Source: an uncultured bacterium
GTDB taxonomy: Bacteria; Acidobacteriota; UBA890
Direction: 5' to 3'
Assembly (NCBI GenBank): GCA_937922775.1
Contig: CALAKE010000597.1
Span: 1 to 6,357, forward strand
DNA length: 6,357 bases
The notes below the pieces were generated by a model. That model was not told where the DNA came from, ran no database searches, and saw only the letters and a list, made by a program, of their open reading frames with translations. Below, piece after piece: positions 1-6,074 of this stretch. The translations under genes were made by a program, and so were the position numbers. Numbering within the stretch: the first letter of the stretch is position 1; the number at the start of each line of letters is the position of its first letter.

Positions 1-1142
1 TCCAGCACACGTTCTGCGATGCTCTCCAGCTCGGTCAGGGATGCTGCCTGAACGAGAAGGGCAAACTCGTCTCCGCCGAGTCGAATCAAGACATCTTCAG
101 CGCGGCCATGCCGGCTGATGAAGTGAGCAATTCCCTTCAGCACCCGGTCGCCCTCCTCGTGCCCGTAGGTGTCGTTGATCCGCTTGAAGTTGTCGAGGTC
201 AACGACGAGGCAGCCCCACGTGGACGTGGGACGCTCGAGATTGGTGCGAATGCGGTCCAAATAGCGACGGTTGTAGCAACCAGTCAGCGGGTCTCGAACG
301 CTGAGATCCTTGAGCTGGACTTCCAGGCGCTTGCGCTCGGTAATGTCTCGCAACGATCCTTCGAAGCCAGCGGGCTTACCGTCTTCATCCAACACCGCCC
401 GCCCATTGAAGGAGACCGTCAGGAGACGGCCGTCTGCCGCCCTGATCTCGAGCTCGTAGTCGGTTACCTCACCCTCCGAGATCAGTGTCTGGCGCAGAAG
501 CCCCCGATCCTCTGCGCTGGCATAGATGAACTCCAATGTCTTCCCCAGTAGGTCTTCTTTGCTATACCCGAGGTGGCGCTCAACCGACGGGCTCACCTCG
601 GTCAGAGCTCCCTCGAAGTCGGTCTTGACGAATATGTCCTGTACATTCTCGAAGATTGTGCGGTACTTCTCTTCGCTCTCTCGAAGCGCCTCCTCAGCAG
701 CACGACGCTCGGTGATGTCCACCAGGATGCCGTGGTAGGCAATCGTGTTGCCGTGCTCGTCACGCCTCGCATAGACGATGTCTCGAACGGTGCGAATCTC
801 GCCGTCGAGCCGGCGAATCTCGAGCTCGAAGTTGACGACGTGACCATGCCTCTCGATCAGGCGGGATTCTTCCTCGCGCCGAGCAGGATCTACGATGAGC
901 TCCTGCGCGCTCCGTTGCTGCAACTCTTCGAGCGTCTCCGCTCCGAACAGCTCGAGGAATGCGGGATTGCCGTCGACAATCCCGCCGTCTGGTTTCGTGA
1001 TGTAAATGGCCTCGGCTATCTTCTCGACGAAATCGCGCAAGACATCCGGGTCCTCCAGGCTCGGATCCAGACCCCGGAGATGGTCGGCGATCGCAAAATC
1101 GTGCTCATCACGAGTCTCATGCGGGGGGGCGCTCGAGTCCAT
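1..1142 (-). CDS. PAS-PAS-GGDEF diguanylate cyclase, 3' end cut by window edge
   Basis: This is an open minus-strand frame of 380 complete codons that runs off the left edge. The ATG at 1142 is preceded by GGAG (1151-1154) at 8 nt, with an in-frame TGA 8 codons upstream. No membrane segment is visible at the N-terminus, so the protein is probably cytosolic. PAS 1 spans about residues 34-148 and ends in DITERR (142-147). PAS 2 spans about 156-271 and ends in DITERK (266-271). The GGDEF domain begins near 275, with DPLTGCYNRR at 284-293, VVDLDNFK at 313-320 (D315 is the likely metal ligand), ND at 323-324 and GGDEF at 356-360. RAED (347-350) lies exactly five residues before GGDEF and matches the RxxD inhibitory I-site. 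The family makes cyclic di-GMP from two GTP. The intact motif predicts an active, product-inhibited enzyme; the PAS ligands are unknown. Roughly the last third of the GGDEF domain, and any EAL domain after it, lie outside the window. Confidence 0.95.
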   Translation of the reverse strand, partial: MDSSAPPHETRDEHDFAIADHLRGLDPSLEDPDVLRDFVEKIAEAIYITKPDGGIVDGNPAFLELFGAETLEELQQRSAQELIVDPARREEESRLIERHGHVVNFELEIRRLDGEIRTVRDIVYARRDEHGNTIAYHGILVDITERRAAEEALRESEEKYRTIFENVQDIFVKTDFEGALTEVSPSVERHLGYSKEDLLGKTLEFIYASAEDRGLLRQTLISEGEVTDYELEIRAADGRLLTVSFNGRAVLDEDGKPAGFEGSLRDITERKRLEVQLKDLSVRDPLTGCYNRRYLDRIRTNLERPTSTWGCLVVDLDNFKRINDTYGHEEGDRVLKGIAHFISRHGRAEDVLIRLGGDEFALLVQAASLTELESIAERVL

Positions 1143-1236
1143 CACCTCTGCTCCACTTGGCACTCAGGGAACACCGAAGTCTACCGCGCCGCCAGAGGCA
1201 CACCCAAACCCTTTTTGTTCAGTCACTTACGCCCCT

Positions 1237-1252
1237 GGCCGGCAAGCCGGCC
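1237..1252. repeat. GC-rich inverted repeat (hairpin) in divergent spacer
   Basis: GGCCGGC and GCCGGCC flank AA. As RNA this folds as a 6-bp all-GC stem with a CAAG tetraloop (plus strand). No T-tract follows on either strand, so a classical intrinsic terminator is not supported. It lies about 95 nt upstream of the cyclase start and 225 nt upstream of the peptidase start. It could be an operator or a structured leader; the role is unknown. Confidence 0.45.
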
Positions 1253-1421
1253 CATGGCCTCGATGGGCAGGCGTCGGCAGGGTCAGAGGGCACCTAGCGA
1301 ACTCTCGCACGAAGGGCGTCCACACTGGTGACAATCGAGAATCAGTGTTACATGGAATGTTGATCACCGTCGATGGGGTTCGCGTACTCGCCAGTCCAGA
1401 AAGAGAGGCCGAGTCTGCTGA

Positions 1422-1462
1422 CCCCGGAATCCCTGAACCACTCCGGGACTGTCGTTCCGGGG
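1422..1462 (+). promoter_or_regulatory. Leader inverted repeat abutting the peptidase ribosome binding site
   Basis: CCCCGGAA (1422-1429) pairs perfectly with TTCCGGGG (1455-1462). Inside it, TCCC (1430-1433) can pair with GGGA (1444-1447), continuing the left arm without a gap. The outer stem ends 3 nt before the GGAGG of the next gene, so a transcript starting upstream would fold just ahead of the ribosome binding site. Effects on initiation or mRNA stability are inferred. It could also be a DNA operator. Confidence 0.45.
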
Positions 1463-1465
1463 GGC

Positions 1466-1470
1466 GGAGG
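1466..1470 (+). promoter_or_regulatory. Shine-Dalgarno deciding the peptidase start
   Basis: GGAGG sits 7 nt before the ATG at 1478. This supports 1478 over the in-frame ATG at 1373. The longer form would put 35 residues (including PGGGG) ahead of the basic and hydrophobic export signal and bury it. Confidence 0.8.
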
Positions 1471-1477
1471 AGCGCAA

Positions 1478-4198
1478 ATGTTCCGAGTGAATCACTCTAG
1501 TGATTGCAGAACCGTGCTCAAATCCCTTGCGGCTGTCGCCGGCGCTTTTGTCCTGACGGCCATGACGCCGCAGTCAGGGGTCACATCTCCGCCGATCGCA
1601 GGACAGTTATGGACCAACGGGGCGGCTTCCTCTCCGGCGGGCGTGCACGCCGGGTCGACCCAAACGGGCGGTGTCCAGTCTCCCGCCGAGTTCTTCGGTA
1701 AAGAGATCGGCGCGCCGGGGGTTCTGATCCCTCACGCCAAAATCCTCGAGTACTACCGACTTCTCGAGGAGCGAAGTGACAGGGTTCAGATCCACATCCT
1801 GGGACAGACGACCGAGGGCCGGCCTTTCTACTACGCCGTGGTCACAGCTCCTGACAACCTGGAGCATCTGCAGGAGCTTGTCGAGATGAACTCCAAGCTC
1901 TATGACCCACGTGGAGTATCGGCAGATGAGGTCGAACAGATCATCCGCGACGGCAAGACCTTCGTGATCATCAATCACCAGATCCATGCCACCGAAGTCG
2001 GTGCGTCGCAGGCGGCGATCTTGTTGGCGCACCATTTGGCCACAAGCGACGATAGCGAGGTTCAGGCGATCCTCGACGACACCGTCCTCTTGCATGTGCC
2101 GGTGCACAATCCCGACGGCCAAGAGATGGTGACCGAGTGGCTGGGTCGCTGGAGAGGCACGCAGTATCAAAATGCACCACCGCCGTTCCTCTACCAGAAG
2201 TACGTCGGCCATGACAACAATCGCGACTGGTACATGTTCACCCAGGTCGAGACTAGACACTCGATCACCATGCAGAATCGCTATCATCCGCAGTTCACTG
2301 TCGACCAACACCAGATGGGGTCGGGTACCTCGCGCATCTTCGTGCCCCCATTCGAGGATCCCTGGGAGCCGAATGTCGATGGTGCGCTGATAGCCAGCAA
2401 CAATCTCATCGGCACCTACATGGGCCAGTACATGACGACCAAGGGGTTGGCCGGCGTGGAGTGGAAAGAGCGCTACGATGGCTGGTCGCCGGCACGTGCT
2501 TACTATCACACCCATGGCGGGGTCCGTATTCTCACCGAGGTTGCCAGTGCCCGTTTCGCCGATGCCATCGAGATCCCATTCGATCGACTGCCTGAGGGAT
2601 TCCGCCGGGCGAAGTGGAACTTCCCGTTGGTCTGGCCCGGTGGCACCTGGAGCTTTGCCGATGTGGTCGAGTACCACTACACCGCGGCCATGGGAGCGTT
2701 GCGGGCGGCGACTGATTTGCGCCAACAGTTGCTGACGGGGATGTATGTAGCGCAGCAGCGCTCAGTCACCCCTCCGGCGGGGTCACCCTATGCGTTCGTT
2801 CTTCCGCCACGGCAAACGGATCCGCCGACAATGGAGGCGCTTCTCGAGGTGCTGCGCATTGCCGACGTTGAAGTACACCGGGCGGAGGGTCTCTTCGTGG
2901 CGGGTGGCGAGGAATATCCTGCCGGGACCTATGTGGTGAAGGTCGCTCAGCCGGCCGGGCGTTTCGCCAAAAGCGTACTCGAGGTTCAGGACTACCCGAG
3001 GATCCTTCAGTATGAGGGTGGGCCGCTCGATTCCCCCTACGACGTGACGGCTCATACCCTGCCATTGCTCATGAACGTCACGGTGGATCAGATCGATGAA
3101 CCGTTCTCTGCCGACCTCGTCGAGGTTTCTGAATCTGAGGGGGGCGCAGGCGTGGTCAAGGTCCTCGTCGATGGGATGGAGGCGCCTGGTCATCGTGCCC
3201 AAACATTTCTCTTCGATCCGCGAATCAACAACTCCTATGCCGCAGCCGTCGAGTTGGCAGGGTCAGGGCTCAGCCGGGCACTCAGGCCATTTCAGGCTGG
3301 TGGTCGCGACTGGCCCGCTGGCACCTTCGTGCTCGAGGTGCCGCAGGCCGAAGGAGCAGCACTTCCGCTTTTTCGCCAGGTCGAGGAGCTGGCCGAGAGG
3401 CACCACCTCGAGGTCATCGGCGTTACGGCTGAGCTGGTGGTGCCGACCGCCTATGTGGGAGAGCCACGCGTCGCCATCTACCAGAGCTACTCTCCGAGCA
3501 TGCCGGAAGGCTGGTTTCGCTATGTCCTCGATCAGTATGGAATCCCCTATGACATTCTCCACTACGATGACATCCGCGCCGCGGACCTCCTCCCATATCG
3601 CGTGATCTTCCTTCCCCCTGGTGGTGGCTCGCCCCGCATGATGGTCGAAGGTCGCGCGAGCGAGGAACGCCCAGGAGCGCGGGTCCCGCCGGAGTACGCG
3701 GGAGGCATCGGTCAGGAAGGTGTGGCTGCCCTCGAGGAGTTCGTCGAGGAGGGCGGCATTCTCTACACCTGGTCGAGCGCTTGGAACTTCCTGACGGAGT
3801 ATCTGGGAGTCGATGCCGCGAGTGTCACGGCCGATCTCGACAATGCCAGCTTCAACATACCGGGCTCGATCCTGCGTGTTCTGGTCGACACCGAAAACCC
3901 GCTCGGCTACGGCCTGAACGAGGAGAGTGCCGTGCTGTTCAGGAGCGATTCCGCCTGGCCGACGGAGGTTCCGGGCGCGAACGCGGTGGCACGGTATCCG
4001 AGTGGTGACCTTCTGCTGAGCGGGTGGGTCCAGGGAGAGCAGTATCTGGCGAATCAGGCTGCCATGCTGGAGGTTCCGCGTGGCCGTGGGCGTATGGTAA
4101 TGGTCGGTTTCTCACCGGAATATCGCGCGCAGGCCTACCTCACCTACAAACTCATGTTCAACGCGATCTTCTACCCACGCGCGGAGGAAAGTAGATAG
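1478..4198 (+). CDS. Secreted M14-family zinc carboxypeptidase-like protein with C-terminal GATase1-like domain
   Basis: The protein is 906 residues from the ATG with the good ribosome binding site. Residues 1-30 look like a signal peptide: R and K, then a hydrophobic stretch from about 16 to 29. No lipobox is seen. The M14 domain spans about 75-410: zinc ligands H170 and E173 in HATE, NPDG at 211-214, substrate-binding NNRDW at 247-251 (R249), third zinc ligand H278 in DQHQM, and likely catalytic E354 in LTEVASAR. All key M14 residues are present, so activity as a periplasmic or extracellular metallopeptidase is likely; the substrate is unknown. A middle beta-rich region (about 430-650) holds a duplicated motif listed separately. 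Residues from about 664 to 900 resemble a class I glutamine amidotransferase-like fold (RVAIYQ, then VIFLPPGGG), but there is no Cys nucleophile. The only cysteine in the protein is C10, before the signal core. The gene converges on the P-loop kinase gene with a 43-nt gap. The 372-residue minus-strand frame opposite it is a shadow. Confidence 0.93.
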   Translation: MFRVNHSSDCRTVLKSLAAVAGAFVLTAMTPQSGVTSPPIAGQLWTNGAASSPAGVHAGSTQTGGVQSPAEFFGKEIGAPGVLIPHAKILEYYRLLEERSDRVQIHILGQTTEGRPFYYAVVTAPDNLEHLQELVEMNSKLYDPRGVSADEVEQIIRDGKTFVIINHQIHATEVGASQAAILLAHHLATSDDSEVQAILDDTVLLHVPVHNPDGQEMVTEWLGRWRGTQYQNAPPPFLYQKYVGHDNNRDWYMFTQVETRHSITMQNRYHPQFTVDQHQMGSGTSRIFVPPFEDPWEPNVDGALIASNNLIGTYMGQYMTTKGLAGVEWKERYDGWSPARAYYHTHGGVRILTEVASARFADAIEIPFDRLPEGFRRAKWNFPLVWPGGTWSFADVVEYHYTAAMGALRAATDLRQQLLTGMYVAQQRSVTPPAGSPYAFVLPPRQTDPPTMEALLEVLRIADVEVHRAEGLFVAGGEEYPAGTYVVKVAQPAGRFAKSVLEVQDYPRILQYEGGPLDSPYDVTAHTLPLLMNVTVDQIDEPFSADLVEVSESEGGAGVVKVLVDGMEAPGHRAQTFLFDPRINNSYAAAVELAGSGLSRALRPFQAGGRDWPAGTFVLEVPQAEGAALPLFRQVEELAERHHLEVIGVTAELVVPTAYVGEPRVAIYQSYSPSMPEGWFRYVLDQYGIPYDILHYDDIRAADLLPYRVIFLPPGGGSPRMMVEGRASEERPGARVPPEYAGGIGQEGVAALEEFVEEGGILYTWSSAWNFLTEYLGVDAASVTADLDNASFNIPGSILRVLVDTENPLGYGLNEESAVLFRSDSAWPTEVPGANAVARYPSGDLLLSGWVQGEQYLANQAAMLEVPRGRGRMVMVGFSPEYRAQAYLTYKLMFNAIFYPRAEESR
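2900..2944 (+). repeat. Peptidase internal repeat, copy 1 (residues 475-489)
   Basis: This encodes AGGEEYPAGTYVVKV. It matches copy 2 at residues 607-621 (AGGRDWPAGTFVLEV) at 9 of 15 positions without gaps, and Y/W, Y/F, E/D and V/L are conservative changes. It suggests two related beta-rich modules between the peptidase and amidotransferase-like domains. The similarity is at protein level only. Confidence 0.6.
3296..3340 (+). repeat. Peptidase internal repeat, copy 2 (residues 607-621)
   Basis: This encodes AGGRDWPAGTFVLEV, the partner of copy 1, 132 residues later. The shared core is A-G-G-x-(E/D)-aromatic-P-A-G-T-aromatic-V. It probably marks an ancient domain duplication, because the DNA of the two copies has diverged. 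Confidence 0.6.
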
Positions 4199-4241
4199 GG
4201 TCGTCGCGCGCCACGTGGCACACAGCACCGCAACCCGCGGT
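4199..4241. other. Convergent gap with a short palindrome
   Basis: This is the 43-nt spacer between the stop codons of the peptidase (plus) and the P-loop kinase (minus). It contains the perfect 10-bp palindrome GCCACGTGGC (4210-4219). There is no T-tract on either side, so a bidirectional intrinsic terminator cannot be claimed. Termination may be Rho-dependent. Confidence 0.35.
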
Positions 4242-4772
4242 CTAAGCGATCGGGAGACGGCCGGACGCCAATCGGGCTCGCTCGACTGCATCCTCCAGCG
4301 ACGTGAACAGGATCCAAGGGATCCCCGTCTCCTCGAGCAGGGCGTTCAGCGTCTCGTCGATAGCTAGCTGGAAAGCCAGATCGGTGGATCGCGTCCCATC
4401 AGTGTGCATGTACTCCGCCTTGATGGGGACCTTGAACAGCATGTCGTAGGTGCTCGCCCAGTGCTCGACGAGACCGAATAGGGGGGCATGACGCCCGAAG
4501 CGAAACTCCAGATAGCAGTAGTTGTCGAGGGCGGAGCGATCACACACCAGGTCAGGGTAGACCTGGGTCAGCTCGATCTCGCGGCGCATTGTCTCCATCA
4601 GGATCCAGGTTTGCGCCTCGAGACTCGTCTCCTCATTGATCGGGAAAGGACAGCGGCGCGCCACTTCCTCGAGGAATCCGACGTTGGCTCCGAGCTGCTT
4701 CAGGCGCATGGCCAGACCGTAGGCCAGAGTCGTTTTCCCCACTCCGTGTGTGCCGATGAACGCGAACTTCAA
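4242..4772 (-). CDS. P-loop ATP-binding protein, NadR/AAA_28-type nucleotide kinase-like
   Basis: The protein is 176 residues. Walker A is GTHGVGKT at 7-14 (K13, T14), directly after the first strand. CDRSALDNY at 77-85 resembles the DRSxxD segment of NadR-type ribosylnicotinamide kinases and related AAA_28 proteins. DGTRSTD at 125-131 also fits that group. The family binds ATP and often phosphorylates a small molecule; the substrate here is not evident. The NadR helix-turn-helix and adenylyltransferase domains are absent. The start is TTG, supported by the strong GGAGGGGG (4778-4785). The sequence from this codon gives a natural P-loop N-terminus (KFAFIGTHG). The gene lies 39 nt downstream of the reductase on the same strand, so an operon is likely. 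It could instead be an NTPase with a non-kinase role. Confidence 0.88.
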   Translation of the reverse strand: MKFAFIGTHGVGKTTLAYGLAMRLKQLGANVGFLEEVARRCPFPINEETSLEAQTWILMETMRREIELTQVYPDLVCDRSALDNYCYLEFRFGRHAPLFGLVEHWASTYDMLFKVPIKAEYMHTDGTRSTDLAFQLAIDETLNALLEETGIPWILFTSLEDAVERARLASGRLPIA

Positions 4773-4785
4773 CGTATCCCCCTCC
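4772..4785 (-). promoter_or_regulatory. Strong Shine-Dalgarno with TTG start for the P-loop kinase
   Basis: The mRNA reads GGAGGGGGATACG and then TTG, with 8 nt between GGAGG and TTG. No ATG or GTG lies in frame near this position, and the P-loop begins six codons later, so a later start would destroy the domain. A rare start codon with a strong binding site suggests tuned, modest translation. Confidence 0.75.
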
Positions 4786-4811
4786 GGCGGTGCCCCCTGA
4801 CGGGCGCTGAC

Positions 4812-5618
4812 TCAGCCCGCAATCCCCTCGCCGCCGTCGATTCCGAGCACGTTTCCAGTGAGCCACGCGGTGTCGGGGTGGGACAAAACCCCAATCGCCT
4901 TGGCCACGTCTTCCGGAGTGGTGAGCCGCTTATACGGGTTGGAGCGGGTGGCCCAGTCGATCATCTCCCCGCTTCCCGGGATCTTGCGCAGCGCCGGCGT
5001 GTCAGTGACGCCTGCGCGGATGGCGTTGGCCGTGATCTCATGCGGGGCAAGCTCGAGTGACAGTTGTCTGATGTGGGACTCCAGCGCTGCTTTCGCCGCA
5101 GAGGTCGGGCCGTATGTCGGCCAGACGCGCTCTCCACCCTTACTGCTCATGGCATAGATACGGCCCTCTTTGCGCATCAGCCCCACGGCCACGAGGTCCT
5201 GAGCCCAGTAGACCAGCGAATTCGCCATGACGTCGAGAGTCATCTCCATCTGGCGCTGGCTGACGGCCTCCTTGGCCTCGAACCCGATGTAGGGCTTCAA
5301 GGTGGCAAAGGCAATCGAGTGCAGAAAGACGCGCACCATCCCCTCGCCCTCGACGTGCCGCTTCATGTCGGCGATGGTTTCATCGCGCTTCTTCGGGTCG
5401 GCGGCGTTCACGTTGTAGAGAATCACCTTGGCGCCAGCCGCCTCGATGTCTCGGCACAGGTCCTCGGCGAGATGAAGAGTTGCCTTGCGGTCGAAATGAA
5501 CTCCGAAAATGTTCAGGCCTCGGCGCGCCAGCTCGCGAGCCGTGGCGGCACCGAAGCCACTACTTGCGCCGAGGATCAGCGCCCAATCATCTGAGGAGTA
5601 AATCAGGGTGTCTTTCAT
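4812..5618 (-). CDS. Short-chain dehydrogenase, enoyl-ACP reductase (FabL/FabI)-like
   Basis: The protein is 268 residues, the size of FabI or FabL. It has a Rossmann fold with GASSGFG at 17-23 (classical SDR or FabL-type glycine motif). HSIAF at 100-104 recalls the HSIGF segment of FabI. SS lies at 158-159. Y169 and K176 are separated by six residues (YGPTSAAK), the YX6K spacing of enoyl-ACP reductases rather than the YX3K of ordinary SDRs. AGVTDTPAL at 202-210 and DGGEG near the C-terminus align with FabL. The likely reaction is NAD(P)H-dependent reduction of a trans-2-enoyl thioester in fatty-acid synthesis; a related specialised reductase is possible. The ATG at 5618 has no good Shine-Dalgarno: the nearest GGAGG is over 20 nt upstream, beside the 5655-5686 hairpin. 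The gene precedes the P-loop kinase gene in a probable operon. Confidence 0.88.
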   Translation of the reverse strand: MKDTLIYSSDDWALILGASSGFGAATARELARRGLNIFGVHFDRKATLHLAEDLCRDIEAAGAKVILYNVNAADPKKRDETIADMKRHVEGEGMVRVFLHSIAFATLKPYIGFEAKEAVSQRQMEMTLDVMANSLVYWAQDLVAVGLMRKEGRIYAMSSKGGERVWPTYGPTSAAKAALESHIRQLSLELAPHEITANAIRAGVTDTPALRKIPGSGEMIDWATRSNPYKRLTTPEDVAKAIGVLSHPDTAWLTGNVLGIDGGEGIAG

Positions 5619-5654
5619 GAGGCTGACATTGAACGCTACGCTGCCTCCAAACGC

Positions 5655-5686
5655 AAATCCCCGGCCGTTGCCACGGCCGGGGATTT
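5655..5686 (-). terminator. 14-bp perfect stem-loop after the small gene, before the reductase
   Basis: The arms are 5655-5668 and 5673-5686, a perfect 14-bp match rich in GC, with a 4-nt loop (5669-5672). On the minus strand the stem ends in ATTT and continues GCGTTTGG, an interrupted T-tract. It lies 41 nt after the small gene's stop, as expected for its terminator. The short T-tract allows incomplete termination. It ends only 36 nt before the reductase ATG, so it may also act as an attenuator or an RNA-processing or stability element in the reductase leader. Confidence 0.75.
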
Positions 5687-5727
5687 GAAAGACGTTTCAG
5701 CGGGCTGGCCGAGTTCCGCTCGCGCGC

Positions 5728-6072
5728 TCAGGCAGCGTGTTGAACCAGGGAATCCAGCCCCGATCGGACCCTGTCAGGATCGACCTTGAGGTAGGAGCAG
5801 ATCTGCTCGAACCAAGGACCCTCGAGGAAATCGTTAGGCGGGTTCTCCTGGATGCGGCGCAGCTTCTCTAGCTCGTGCTTCTTGAGGTTGTTGCGGCCCT
5901 CATGGCGATGGAGATACTGCAAGTCCATGACGGCGCGCTCGATAACCGTGCGCCATAGTTGGATACAGGCGTCGAGGTCGCTCAGATCACGCACGAATTC
6001 TTTGCGCTGCGCCTCGAAATGCGACGAGACATCGTCCTTGCCATCTGTGCATCTGATCTCATGAATATTCAT
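5728..6072 (-). CDS. Small protein of unknown function (114 aa)
   Basis: I do not recognise a named family. The protein is soluble, charged and mostly helical in appearance. It has LWRTVIERAVMDL at 39-51, a basic middle (K/R-rich 59-73), and a C-terminal PWFEQICSYLKVDPDRVR at 86-103. An N-terminal W..V...A..D helix followed by a C-terminal F..IC..L.VDP..VR segment recalls small uncharacterised proteins found in prophages and chromosomes of GC-rich bacteria; this is from memory and uncertain. The last segment could be a small helix-turn-helix-like unit, but that is not demonstrated. ATG 6072 is the earliest possible start because an in-frame TGA lies two codons upstream. The Shine-Dalgarno is weak (GGTG about 6 nt upstream). 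The start codon lies inside a 16-bp palindrome. The 14-bp hairpin follows its stop. Confidence 0.7.
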   Translation of the reverse strand: MNIHEIRCTDGKDDVSSHFEAQRKEFVRDLSDLDACIQLWRTVIERAVMDLQYLHRHEGRNNLKKHELEKLRRIQENPPNDFLEGPWFEQICSYLKVDPDRVRSGLDSLVQHAA

Positions 6073-6074
6073 GA
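6059..6074. promoter_or_regulatory. 16-bp perfect palindrome over the small gene's start codon
   Basis: TCATGAATATTCATGA equals its own reverse complement across all 16 bases and is AT-rich in GC-rich DNA. It covers codons 1-4 of the small gene and so contains an ATG on each strand. It could be an operator for a dimeric regulator, or an RNA fold that masks the start. Only the palindrome itself is observed. Confidence 0.5.

Larger units (their letters stand above)
1143..1477. promoter_or_regulatory. Divergent intergenic region between cyclase and peptidase
   Basis: This 335-nt gap separates two genes transcribed away from each other, so it should hold both promoters. No strong sigma-70 promoter is visible. 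The best weak candidate for the cyclase is TTGGGT (minus strand, 1202-1207), an 18-nt spacer and TAGACT (1178-1183), which would give a leader of about 30 nt. I found no convincing -35/-10 pair for the peptidase. Frames that run through the left part are extensions of antisense shadows of the cyclase. No tRNA or known riboswitch core was recognised; I looked for a c-di-GMP GEMM-type core because of the neighbouring cyclase and saw none. The two structured elements are listed separately. Confidence 0.4.

Noticed and set aside
108..551. Plus-strand open frame of 147 codons
   Set aside because: Antisense shadow of the GGDEF and second PAS domains.
1237..1252. Hairpin as an intrinsic terminator
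   Set aside because: No T-tract follows on either strand, and it lies upstream of both divergent genes, where a terminator has no obvious purpose.
573..1331. Plus-strand open frame of 252 codons
   Set aside because: Antisense to the PAS-PAS-GGDEF gene, with no domain; the part beyond 1142 is a chance extension into the intergenic region.
1373..1477. Upstream ATG extension of the peptidase by 35 residues
   Set aside because: There is no good ribosome binding site at 1373, it would bury the signal peptide, and it translates the leader inverted repeat; ATG 1478 has GGAGG at 7 nt.
1143..1477. Possible c-di-GMP riboswitch in the spacer next to the cyclase
   Set aside because: I looked for a GEMM-type core and found only simple inverted repeats.
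1607..2725. Long minus-strand open frame (372 codons) opposite the peptidase
   Set aside because: It is antisense to a strongly supported M14 coding region with intact motifs, has no recognisable domain, and is a normal product of GC-rich codon bias.
5064..5594. Plus-strand open frame of 176 codons opposite the reductase
   Set aside because: Antisense to a gene with a clear Rossmann fold and YX6K motif; no domain of its own.
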